Shown here: positions 5,201 to 12,289 of the stretch, in pieces
Position numbering within the stretch: the first letter of the stretch is position 1
Layout of the letters: each line of letters starts with the position of its first letter
NCBI GenBank assembly: GCA_045627185.1
Contig: JAZQNE010000002.1
Span: 1 to 19,813, forward strand
Length of the DNA stretch: 19,813 bases
Reading direction: 5' to 3'
From: SZUA-448 sp045627185
GTDB taxonomy: Bacteria > Bacillota > Clostridia > Lachnospirales > Lachnospiraceae
The notes under the pieces: model-generated
The model's database searches: none
Seen by the model: the letters and a program-made list of their open reading frames with translations, nothing else
What the model was told of the DNA's origin: nothing
Program-made: the position numbers and the translations under genes

Positions 5201-7276
5201 ATGTTTTACAAAATAAAGGAAAACAATACAATTATGAAACTGCTCGCGGTGCTGCTTGTTACAAGTCTGCTCTCGGGCAGTTTTGTGCCTTTACGGGCAG
5301 GCGCTGATGAACCCACACCAACGCCTGAAGCATCCGAATCTGTGGAAAACCCGACAGCAACACCGACTGAAGGCATGCAGAATCCGAGTTCCGTACCCGA
5401 TCCGACAGCAACACCTGCCCCGGTTACATCCGCTCCTACATCGGAACCCGGGACACCAACACCGGTTCCCGCAACATCTGCACCTACGGCTGCTCCGGGC
5501 ACAGCAACACCTGTTCCTGCAACCGAGCCGGGGGACATCAGTCCGACGCCTGATATCACACCCGGTGAAGAAATAACACCGTCACCCGTTTCCTCATCCC
5601 TGATTGAGAAATATGCAAACGGAACATATGAAAACTGTACGGCCGGATTTATTGTTGCGAATTATCCTGAGACGGAAATATATGAGCATGCTGCAGATAC
5701 GGTACTTACCGTAGGCGAAATCAGCGAATGGGCATTTTTGCTGGCTGTTCTTCAGAAAACAGAGCTTGCTTTTGATGCACCGGCAACCGCACGCGTACAG
5801 CTTAACGGTGATGCTGCGGTAACAGTTACAAAAGCTGCACTGGATGCGGCCGGAAAACTTAAATATTCAATTCTTGCAGGATTAAAGACCGGTGACGTTG
5901 TAAAACTTTCCGACCTTATCAATATGTATATCATCACGCATGCAGATGATGTCAGGGAAGTGCTTGTTTCTTATGTTTTCAGAACAGAAACCCAGGCAGT
6001 TGCCGCAATGAATACCGCTGCAAAAGCTGCAGGCATGAACTCGACCGCATATGTCGCAACCTGTGGGGATTATGCGCAAAACCAGGTAACAACCGTTCAC
6101 GACATATACATCCTTTTCACACAATTGCTGAAATATGAGAGTTTTACGGCAAAAGCCGCTCTTGAATCGGAAACGGTGACAATTACACGTGCGAATAAAA
6201 CAGAGGAAATCCTTTGCGAAAGATTCGATTACGATGATATCCTGCTTTACGGTTTTGCAACCGCTCCCGAAGGCTTTTCAATAAAATACAGGATTTCGGG
6301 TGCTGACAACAAATCGGGCGGCGCTCAGGCTGTTCTTGTAACAGATGAGGAGAACAACGAATACATCTTTGTAATAGGAAATATCCCGTTTGAAAAGGAT
6401 GTATCGGTAGAAATACACCGTCTTATTGAAATGCAGGGCGCTTATGAAGATGCCGATCAGGAGCTTCCTCTTGGTGAAGATGATGTCCGCTACAAATATA
6501 TTTTCAATACCGATGTAGTATACTATACGGTTGACAACAAGCCCAGAGGCTACAGAAGTGCGGCCGAAGCTGACCGCTATATGATGGAATTTACGGCTCC
6601 CGTATGGAAATACAATACCTCAACCGGAAAATATTCTGAAGGCAGTATGACAATTTCCATCAACAGAAAGGTTTATACCAGCCTCAAGGCAATCATGGAA
6701 GAAATATTCAATCTTCCCGAGCATTTCCCGTTCAAGGTATTCAAGGGCTACGGCTACAGAATATCCGGCGGTTCGGGACTTAGCAACTGTACGCTTATTT
6801 CCGCACACGCCTACGGAGTTGCCGTTGATATCAACAACGGACAGTATGATAACGATTATTTCCTTGGCAAGGGCAATGACCTGCGTAATAAGGACAATAT
6901 TTACTGTATCCCCGATGAAGTAATTGAGATATTTGCAAAACACGGCTGGTACTGGGGCGGAAACTTCAATATCTGTGCCGATACAATGCACTTCCAGTAC
7001 ATCGGACTTGATTATCTTTCATACCAGGATAATGATCCGTTCCAGCTGCTTTCAACCGATGGGACAATGAATGTCGGTAAAATTGTTTACGATGCGCAGC
7101 GTCGTCTTGCTAAAATCGGATACTCCGTAAACCGGAATGGCATTTATAATAACAAAACCCGAACCGTAATAATGAAATTCCAGTCCGAAAACGGGCTTCC
7201 GATTACGGGCGAAATTGATTACAAAACGTGGGAAACACTGATAAATTTAACACATTTTATGGATTATTACTTCTAA
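5201..7276 (+). CDS. secreted cell-wall protein: inactive S11-like domain, M15 D,D-carboxypeptidase, PG-binding domain
   Basis: The 691-residue protein has a signal peptide (core 13-28, cleavage near 35) and a Pro/Thr-rich linker at 37-130. Residues 134-398 have the layout of PBP5-like S11 D-Ala-D-Ala carboxypeptidases (for example MNTAAKAAGMNSTAYV at 270-285), but SxxK is replaced by EISE (173-176), the SxN motif by HAD (247-249), and no KTG is seen, so this domain should be catalytically dead. Residues 500-605 form an M15C/VanY-type zinc peptidase with SAHAYGVAVDIN (534-545: zinc ligands His536, Asp543) and DTMHFQY (594-600: acidic Asp594, ligand His597), all intact. Residues 621-683 are a PG_binding_1 domain. 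It probably trims D-alanine from wall peptides, using the dead domain and C-terminus for binding. GGAG lies 5 bases before the ATG. It starts 73 bases after icd with no clear terminator between. Confidence 0.88.
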   Translation: MFYKIKENNTIMKLLAVLLVTSLLSGSFVPLRAGADEPTPTPEASESVENPTATPTEGMQNPSSVPDPTATPAPVTSAPTSEPGTPTPVPATSAPTAAPGTATPVPATEPGDISPTPDITPGEEITPSPVSSSLIEKYANGTYENCTAGFIVANYPETEIYEHAADTVLTVGEISEWAFLLAVLQKTELAFDAPATARVQLNGDAAVTVTKAALDAAGKLKYSILAGLKTGDVVKLSDLINMYIITHADDVREVLVSYVFRTETQAVAAMNTAAKAAGMNSTAYVATCGDYAQNQVTTVHDIYILFTQLLKYESFTAKAALESETVTITRANKTEEILCERFDYDDILLYGFATAPEGFSIKYRISGADNKSGGAQAVLVTDEENNEYIFVIGNIPFEKDVSVEIHRLIEMQGAYEDADQELPLGEDDVRYKYIFNTDVVYYTVDNKPRGYRSAAEADRYMMEFTAPVWKYNTSTGKYSEGSMTISINRKVYTSLKAIMEEIFNLPEHFPFKVFKGYGYRISGGSGLSNCTLISAHAYGVAVDINNGQYDNDYFLGKGNDLRNKDNIYCIPDEVIEIFAKHGWYWGGNFNICADTMHFQYIGLDYLSYQDNDPFQLLSTDGTMNVGKIVYDAQRRLAKIGYSVNRNGIYNNKTRTVIMKFQSENGLPITGEIDYKTWETLINLTHFMDYYF
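5309..5590 (+). repeat. low-complexity Pro/Thr/Ser/Ala linker tract
   Basis: This part of the cell-wall protein gene encodes residues 37-130, an irregular run of TPTP, ATPVPAT and SAPT units. The DNA shows repeated motifs of the ACACCNAC type. Such linkers typically span the peptidoglycan and keep domains apart. A long minus-strand open frame over this tract is a composition artefact. Confidence 0.8.
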
Positions 7277-7332
7277 GGGTACAAAAATGGATATTTTTTT
7301 GAAAAAAAGTTAAAAAAACAAGGCTTTTTTGC

Positions 7333-7361
7333 TTGACAAACCGCATAAAGACTGTTATAAC
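7333..7361 (+). promoter_or_regulatory. strong hup promoter with UP-like element
   Basis: TTGACA (7333-7338), a 17-base spacer and TATAAC (7356-7361) with TG one base before the -10 box make this the best promoter in the window. The region just upstream (about 7286-7331) is rich in A and T runs, like an UP element. Predicted start is near 7368. High output fits HU, an abundant protein. Confidence 0.85.
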
Positions 7362-7371
7362 GGATACATAG

Positions 7372-7391
7372 ACGTAAACAACGTGTTACGT
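7372..7391 (+). promoter_or_regulatory. small inverted repeat in the hup leader
   Basis: ACGTAA (7372-7377) and TTACGT (7386-7391) form a six-base inverted repeat at the predicted start of the hup transcript. It could be an operator or a 5' stabilising hairpin; chance cannot be excluded. Confidence 0.3.
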
Positions 7392-7419
7392 TGAAAAAAA
7401 TATTCAGGAGGAATATTCC

Positions 7420-7716
7420 ATGAACAAAACAGAACTTGTTGCTGCTATCGCTGCAAAAACAGAATTATCAAAGAAAGATTCAGAGAAGGCTCTTAAGGCT
7501 TTCATCGAAGCTGTTACCGAAACACTCGCTAAGGGTGGCAAGGTTCAGTTAGTAGGCTTTGGTACCTACGAAGTTGTAGATCGTCCCGCTCGTACCGGTA
7601 AGAACCCTCAGACCGGCAAGGCTATCAAGATTGCTGCTTCTAAGGCTCCTAAGTTCAAAGCTGGCAAGGCTCTTAAGGAAACCGTTAACGCTCCTAAGAA
7701 GGCTAAGAAGAAATAA
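7420..7716 (+). CDS. hup: DNA-binding protein HU
   Basis: HU is a small dimeric nucleoid protein that bends and compacts DNA. The 98-residue sequence matches the family along its length: the helical dimerisation half MNKTELVAAIAAKTELSKKD, the VGFGTYEV turn (45-52), and the DNA-binding arm with RTGKNPQTGKAI (58-69), where Pro63 is the intercalating proline. The C-terminal tail is extended and Lys-rich (KKAKKK), slightly beyond the usual 90 residues, which may increase non-specific DNA contact. AGGAGGAA precedes the ATG at a good distance. Frequent GCT and AAG codons fit a highly expressed gene. It has its own strong promoter and is followed by a terminator, so it is probably mostly monocistronic. 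Confidence 0.97.
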   Translation: MNKTELVAAIAAKTELSKKDSEKALKAFIEAVTETLAKGGKVQLVGFGTYEVVDRPARTGKNPQTGKAIKIAASKAPKFKAGKALKETVNAPKKAKKK

Positions 7717-7731
7717 TTGAAACATCTTACG

Positions 7732-7763
7732 GGCTGCTTTGATAATCAAAGCAGCCTGTTTTT
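7732..7763 (+). terminator. strong rho-independent terminator after hup
   Basis: GGCTGCTTTG (7732-7741) pairs perfectly with CAAAGCAGCC (7747-7756), and TGTTTTT follows. The T-run ends 16 bases before the rqcP ATG, so the downstream genes depend on readthrough or on a promoter I could not identify. Confidence 0.92.
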
Positions 7764-7778
7764 CTATTTGGAGATAAT

Positions 7779-8018
7779 ATGAGAATTGACAAGTATTTGA
7801 AGGTTTCGCGCCTTATCAAGCGCAGAACCGTTGCAAACGATGCCTGCGATGCAGGACGCATCTCCATCAACGGCAAGGTTGTAAAGGCCTCTGCCGAAGT
7901 TAAGATTGGAGACATTATTGAAGTTGGTTTCGGAGATAAAGCCGTAAAGGCTGAAGTTACCGCTATTACCGAAACAACAAAGAAGGATGCGGCAAAGGAC
8001 ATGTACAGACTGCTGTAA
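7779..8018 (+). CDS. rqcP: RqcP, S4-domain ribosome quality-control factor (YabO)
   Basis: The 79-residue protein is almost entirely an S4 RNA-binding domain: MRIDKYLKVSRLIKRR (1-16), then ANDACDAGRISINGKVV (19-35), and KIGDIIEVGFGDK. It matches B. subtilis YabO/RqcP, which works with RqcH on stalled 50S subunits to add C-terminal alanine tails that mark nascent chains for degradation. The position between hup and divIC is the expected one. GGAG lies 5 bases before the ATG, right behind the hup terminator. An Hsp15-like heat-shock protein is the alternative name for related small S4 proteins, but context favours RqcP. Confidence 0.9.
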   Translation: MRIDKYLKVSRLIKRRTVANDACDAGRISINGKVVKASAEVKIGDIIEVGFGDKAVKAEVTAITETTKKDAAKDMYRLL

Positions 8019-8082
8019 ACGCATCGTACAATATGTCGCATCACGCAATAAATGCTGTTAGAATACTTCAAGGAGAACTGAC

Positions 8083-8367
8083 GTGAAAAAAGGAAAACGC
8101 CGTTTCGGATTTAGAATAATTGCTGTTGCAGTGCTTGCACTATGCATTATTCTTGGCGTAAATAAAGTGAAAATCGAAAAGCGTTATAATGAACTTGTGC
8201 GTCAGAAAGCTCAGCTTGAACAGCAGATTGATGACGAAAAAGATCGCTCCGAAGAAATTGAGGAGTATGGAATATACGTGAAAACAAAGAAGTTTATAAA
8301 GGACTTTGCGAAAAACGTTTTAGGGCTTGCTGACCCTGATGATGTTATTATTGAAGAAGGCGACTGA
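8083..8367 (+). CDS. divIC: DivIC/FtsB-like septum formation initiator
   Basis: This 94-residue bitopic membrane protein has a basic N-terminus, one membrane helix (10-28) and an outer coiled coil (about 30-60), ending in an acidic tail. That is the layout of DivIC/FtsB, which binds FtsL and DivIB/FtsQ in the divisome to activate septal wall synthesis. It starts with GTG at 8083, supported by AAGGAG 7 bases upstream; no ATG is better placed. It follows rqcP directly. In B. subtilis yabP and yabQ lie between the two, and here the 64-base gap has no room for them. Confidence 0.85.
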   Translation: MKKGKRRFGFRIIAVAVLALCIILGVNKVKIEKRYNELVRQKAQLEQQIDDEKDRSEEIEEYGIYVKTKKFIKDFAKNVLGLADPDDVIIEEGD

Positions 8368-8390
8368 TATTTTCGGGCAGCATCATCAAA

Positions 8391-8398
8391 GAAGGAGA
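8391..8398 (+). promoter_or_regulatory. ribosome binding site supporting the TTG start of tilS
   Basis: GAAGGAGA ends five bases before TTG 8404. No in-frame ATG lies near, and the family-conserved N-terminus begins right at this TTG. Confidence 0.75.
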
Positions 8399-8403
8399 CT
8401 GAC

Positions 8404-9825
8404 TTGCTTTCAAAGGTAAGAAACTACATTGACAGATACAATTTAATTACACGCGGGGACCGGCTGGTCCTTGGTGTTTCCGGGGGCGCGGATTCCGTGG
8501 CCCTTTTGCTGCTTTTAACGGAACTTGCACCGGAATATGAAATGCAAATAACGGCTGTTCACGTAAACCACGGAATCCGTGGCGAAGAAGCAGATTCCGA
8601 CATGCGTTTCACGGAAGAATTGTGCGAAAGACTTGGTGTCCCGCTGAAGGTTTTCAATGAAGATGTTAAGGAAATCGCAAAGCGTGAAGGATTAAGCCTT
8701 GAAGAAGCCGGAAGGCGTGTGCGTTATGCCGCTTTCGAGGCTGTTGCACGTGATGTTAAGGCATCGCTGATTGCAGTTGCCCATCATATGGATGATAATG
8801 CCGAAACAATGCTGTTCCGTGCTGTTCGAGGTACAGGCCTTAAGGGACTTGCCGGAATGACACCGAAAAGACAGCTTGCCGAAGGGATTTTCCTGATTCG
8901 TCCGCTTCTTTCGGTAAGACGAAACGAAATTACGGAATGGCTGTCCGAAAAAGGGCAGAAATATTGTACCGATTCAACTAATCTGAACGATGAATACAGC
9001 CGTAACCAGATAAGAAACCGCGTACTTCCCGAACTTGAAGACATAAATCCCGGGGCAGTGGGAAACCTCTGCGCACTTGCCGAACAGTCGCGAAAAGTTG
9101 AGGAATATCTTGCAAGAGAAGCGGAAACAAAATACGGCAGCTGCGTGGAATTCGAACGGGTTGACAATACTTTGCAGGTCAGGGTTCCGAAAGAATTTGA
9201 ACCTGTTCTTTTTGAACGGATTCTCAGAAATGCACTGTTCAGAGTGGCCGGACATGAAAAAGATATTACTTCACTCCATATAAAGCTTCTTTCCGAACTG
9301 ACTGAAAAACAGACGGGAAGCAGACTTTCGCTTCCATATGGTGTGACGGCCGAGAAAAGCTATGACTGCATTCTTTTGAAGCGTGAGGGCTTTAATCCCG
9401 GTTCCGCGTATAAGAAGCTGGAAAACAGACTTGTACCGCTTGATACGATTAAAGACGGTGACCGGCTTGCGGTTGATGTACCGGGTTACGGAACATTCGT
9501 TTTTTCCGTTGAAGAAAAAAATGAAAAATGTGTTATTTTTTCAAAAGAAGACTATACGAAATACTTTGATTATGATAAACTAGTCGAAAATCCCGTTTTG
9601 CGATTTGCCAAGGATGATGATATAATCTCTATATCACCTGACGGTGGCTCGAAAAACCTGAAAAAACTGTTCACGGACTGTAAGGTTTCACAGGCTGAGC
9701 GAGGCAGTATCCCTGTTATTGCCGAAGGCAGCAATATTCTCTGGGTGCCTGGAATCAGAACCGGTGAAAACCGACGGACAGATGAAAATACAAGAATGGT
9801 TTTGAAGATAGAATGGAGGAAATAA
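8404..9825 (+). CDS. tilS: tRNA(Ile)-lysidine synthase
   Basis: TilS uses ATP to attach lysine to C34 of the CAU-anticodon tRNA-Ile, so that it reads AUA codons and is charged with Ile; the gene is normally essential. The 473-residue protein has the N-type ATP pyrophosphatase motif SGGADS (26-31), HVNHGIRGEEADSD (53-66), HHMDDNAET (127-135) and DSTNLNDEYSRNQIRN (190-205). A C-terminal domain (about 385-473) with NLKKLFTDCKV completes the long, B. subtilis-like form. Translation starts at TTG. Only one base separates its stop from the hpt start, so the two are translationally linked, as is common in Firmicutes. Confidence 0.96.
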   Translation: MLSKVRNYIDRYNLITRGDRLVLGVSGGADSVALLLLLTELAPEYEMQITAVHVNHGIRGEEADSDMRFTEELCERLGVPLKVFNEDVKEIAKREGLSLEEAGRRVRYAAFEAVARDVKASLIAVAHHMDDNAETMLFRAVRGTGLKGLAGMTPKRQLAEGIFLIRPLLSVRRNEITEWLSEKGQKYCTDSTNLNDEYSRNQIRNRVLPELEDINPGAVGNLCALAEQSRKVEEYLAREAETKYGSCVEFERVDNTLQVRVPKEFEPVLFERILRNALFRVAGHEKDITSLHIKLLSELTEKQTGSRLSLPYGVTAEKSYDCILLKREGFNPGSAYKKLENRLVPLDTIKDGDRLAVDVPGYGTFVFSVEEKNEKCVIFSKEDYTKYFDYDKLVENPVLRFAKDDDIISISPDGGSKNLKKLFTDCKVSQAERGSIPVIAEGSNILWVPGIRTGENRRTDENTRMVLKIEWRK

Positions 9826-9826
9826 C

Positions 9827-10363
9827 ATGGTTAAAGAACCCAGCAGAATCAGTACTTTGATCTCTCGGGAAGAGGTTGAAAAAAGAATTGCTGAACTTGG
9901 CGCAGAAATCAGCCGTGATTATGAAGGAAGGGAAATTCATCTTGTTTGTGTGCTGAAGGGTGGCTCTTACTTCATGATTGAGCTTGCAAAATACATCACC
10001 GTGCCTGTAACAATTGACTTTATGTCGGTATCCAGCTACGGCTCGGGAATTAAGAGCTCAGGCAGTGTTAAAATCATTAAGGATCTTGATGAACCGCTGA
10101 ACGGCAAGAATGTTCTTGTTGTTGAGGATATCATTGATTCGGGACGTACACTTTCATATCTTATGACACTTCTCGAAGGCAGAAAGCCTGCATCGCTGAA
10201 GCTGTGCACTCTTCTTGACAAGCCTGAACGCCGTGAAGTTGAAGTGGATGTAAATTACGTTGGTTTCCGTATTCCGGACGCATTTGTTGTCGGCTGCGGA
10301 CTTGATTATGACCAGCGCTACCGCAATCTTCCTTATGTAGGAGTTGCGGAATTTGATGAATAA
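9827..10363 (+). CDS. hpt: hypoxanthine phosphoribosyltransferase
   Basis: This 178-residue cytoplasmic enzyme transfers phosphoribose from PRPP to hypoxanthine or guanine, giving IMP or GMP in purine salvage. The PRPP-binding motif VVEDIIDSGRTL (98-109) is intact. CVLKGGSYFM (41-50) and the flexible-loop SSYGSG (69-74) match the family, and VGFRIPDAFVVGCGLDYDQRYR (145-166) holds the purine-binding part. GGAGGA lies 6 bases before the ATG. It sits between tilS and ftsH, the usual Firmicutes order; in B. subtilis HprT and TilS also form a complex that activates ftsH transcription, which may or may not apply here. Confidence 0.96.
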   Translation: MVKEPSRISTLISREEVEKRIAELGAEISRDYEGREIHLVCVLKGGSYFMIELAKYITVPVTIDFMSVSSYGSGIKSSGSVKIIKDLDEPLNGKNVLVVEDIIDSGRTLSYLMTLLEGRKPASLKLCTLLDKPERREVEVDVNYVGFRIPDAFVVGCGLDYDQRYRNLPYVGVAEFDE

Positions 10364-10375
10364 AAAGGAACAGAA

Positions 10376-12187
10376 ATGAAAAAAAACAGTGGTAAAAATT
10401 TTAGCTTTGTGCTCTTTTTTGGTATTTCGATTTTGCTGATATATCTGATTGTCAGTCTGGCTAATGCAAGCAATACCGGAAATTACGAGTACACGGATTT
10501 TAAGAACGATGTTGCCGCAGGAAAGGTAACATCGGTTGTAATCAAACAAAATGAAGAGGCACCCACGGGACGTGTAAATGTTACCTTCAAAGATAACAGA
10601 ACCATAAGCTTTTTTGTTACGGACACCAAAGAAGTTGTTGATTATGTGGTTGCTGAAAAGCTTTCCTATCATCTGACCGATGTTGCCCGTCCGAGTGTAT
10701 TTCTCACAACAATTCTTCCGTATATCATTATCCTGATTGCTATGTTTGTTATGTTCTTCCTGCTTGCAGGTCCTGTTTCAAACAGCGGAAGCAACGCAAA
10801 GGTAATGAATTTCGGTAAGAGCAGGGCACGCGTATCCATGAATGAGAAGACTACATTCAAGGATGTTGCCGGACTCCGTGAGGAAAAAGAGGAACTTGAG
10901 GAAATAGTTGATTTCCTTGCAAATCCCAAGAAATACCTTACCGTAGGCGCCCGTATTCCGAAAGGAATTCTTCTTGAGGGCCCGCCCGGAACCGGTAAAA
11001 CACTTCTTGCAAAGGCAATTGCAGGTGAAGCAGGTGTTCCCTTCTTCTCAATCTCAGGTTCGGATTTTGTTGAGATGTTTGTTGGTGTAGGTGCTTCGCG
11101 TGTGCGTGACCTTTTCGCAGATGCGAAGAAGAGTGCGCCCTGTATTGTTTTTATTGATGAAATTGATGCCGTAGCGCGCCGCAGAGGTACCGGTATGGGT
11201 GGCGGACACGATGAACGTGAGCAGACACTTAACCAGCTCCTTGTTGAAATGGACGGTTTTGGCAGCAATTCCGGAATTATTGTTCTGGCAGCTACAAACC
11301 GTGTAGATATTCTTGATCCCGCAATCATGCGTCCGGGCCGTTTTGACCGGAAAATTGTTGTCGGAAGACCTGATGTTAAGGGCCGTGAGGAAATCCTCAG
11401 AGTTCATGCAAAGGACAAGCCTCTTTCGGATGATGTTAATCTTGAAAATGTGGCAAGAACCACAGCAGGCTTCACCGGAGCAGACCTTGAAAACCTGCTT
11501 AATGAGGCTGCTATCAAGGCTGCACGCAACAACAGAGGCTTTATTACGGATGAAGATATCAGCAAGTCCTTCATCAAGATTGGAATCGGCACTGAAAAGA
11601 AGAGCCGTATTGTTACTGAAAAAGAGAAAAAAATCACTGCATATCATGAAGCCGGACACGCTATTCTGTTCCATGTGCTTCCTGATGTAGGGCCTGTTTA
11701 TACCGTTTCAATTATCCCTACGGGTCAGGGTGCTGCGGGCTACACCATGCCTCTCCCCGAAAAGGATGAGATGTTCAACACAAAGGGACGTATGCTGCAG
11801 GATATCATCGTTTCGCTTGGCGGCCGCGTGGCTGAGGAGCTTGTCTTTGATGACATTACCACCGGTGCATCGCAGGATATCAAGAGTGCTACCGCAACTG
11901 CCCGCTCCATGGTTACAAGATATGGCTTTTCGGAAGGCCTCGGAATGGTTAATTATGACCAGGATGACGATGAAGTCTTTATCGGCCGTGACCTTGCCCA
12001 CACGCGCAGTTACAGTGAAAATGTTGCCAACAGAATTGATGAGGAAGTTCGCAAGATTATTGATGACTGCTATGCGAAGGCCAGAAAAATACTTGATGAG
12101 AACAGACCTGTTCTCGACCGTCTGGCTGCTCTGCTCATAGAAAAAGAGCGTATTACCAGAGAGGAATTCGAAGCATTGTTTGAATAA
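10376..12187 (+). CDS. ftsH: ATP-dependent zinc metalloprotease FtsH
   Basis: FtsH is a hexameric membrane AAA+ protease that pulls out and degrades damaged or regulatory proteins. The 603-residue sequence has two membrane helices (about 9-30 and 108-131) around a small outer domain. The AAA module carries Walker A GPPGTGKT (202-209), pore motif FVG (235-237), Walker B IVFIDE (257-262) and the arginine-finger region ATNRVDILDPAIMRPGRFDR (306-325). The protease domain has zinc motif HEAGH (424-428) with third ligand Asp501 in ASQDIKSAT. The C-terminus is short for the family. AAGGAA precedes the ATG, 12 bases after the hpt stop, and a strong terminator follows. Confidence 0.98.
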   Translation: MKKNSGKNFSFVLFFGISILLIYLIVSLANASNTGNYEYTDFKNDVAAGKVTSVVIKQNEEAPTGRVNVTFKDNRTISFFVTDTKEVVDYVVAEKLSYHLTDVARPSVFLTTILPYIIILIAMFVMFFLLAGPVSNSGSNAKVMNFGKSRARVSMNEKTTFKDVAGLREEKEELEEIVDFLANPKKYLTVGARIPKGILLEGPPGTGKTLLAKAIAGEAGVPFFSISGSDFVEMFVGVGASRVRDLFADAKKSAPCIVFIDEIDAVARRRGTGMGGGHDEREQTLNQLLVEMDGFGSNSGIIVLAATNRVDILDPAIMRPGRFDRKIVVGRPDVKGREEILRVHAKDKPLSDDVNLENVARTTAGFTGADLENLLNEAAIKAARNNRGFITDEDISKSFIKIGIGTEKKSRIVTEKEKKITAYHEAGHAILFHVLPDVGPVYTVSIIPTGQGAAGYTMPLPEKDEMFNTKGRMLQDIIVSLGGRVAEELVFDDITTGASQDIKSATATARSMVTRYGFSEGLGMVNYDQDDDEVFIGRDLAHTRSYSENVANRIDEEVRKIIDDCYAKARKILDENRPVLDRLAALLIEKERITREEFEALFE

Positions 12188-12188
12188 C

Positions 12189-12216
12189 AAAAAAAGACTC
12201 TTCGGAGTCTTTTTTT
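12189..12216 (+). terminator. strong terminator after ftsH
   Basis: An A-run (12189-12195) plus GACTC pairs with GAGTC plus a T-run (12210-12216) around a TTCG tetraloop (12201-12204), which is exceptionally stable as RNA. It closes the rqcP-ftsH block. The A-run on the left makes it potentially active from both directions. Confidence 0.95.
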
Positions 12217-12217
12217 A

Positions 12218-12246
12218 TTGACATTTTCACTGAAATTATTTATGGT
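12218..12246 (+). promoter_or_regulatory. promoter for the ABC exporter gene
   Basis: A perfect TTGACA (12218-12223) is followed after 17 bases by TATGGT (12241-12246), four of six to consensus. The -35 box begins two bases after the T-run of the ftsH terminator, so the end of one unit and the start of the next are packed together. Predicted start is near 12253. Confidence 0.65.
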
Positions 12247-12277
12247 TATCTTATGGTTTGTTCATAAAACCGCGAAT

Positions 12278-12285
12278 GGAGGAAG
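12278..12285 (+). promoter_or_regulatory. ribosome binding site fixing the ABC exporter start
   Basis: GGAGGAAG ends four bases before ATG 12290, with the GGAGG core 7 bases away. The longer open frame from 12218 would begin inside the promoter and has no such site. Confidence 0.8.
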
Positions 12286-12289
12286 TATT

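Noticed and set aside
5206..5559. Long Gly/Val-rich minus-strand frame
   Set aside because: Produced by the Pro/Thr codon bias of the linker on the + strand.
10154..10672. 172-codon minus-strand frame across hpt/ftsH
   Set aside because: Antisense to two conserved genes, with no ribosome binding site or family resemblance. The same holds for the frames at 10669-11328 and 11054-11674.
12218..12289. Longer N-terminus for the ABC exporter
   Set aside because: It would start inside the promoter; GGAGG before ATG 12290 gives a far better start.
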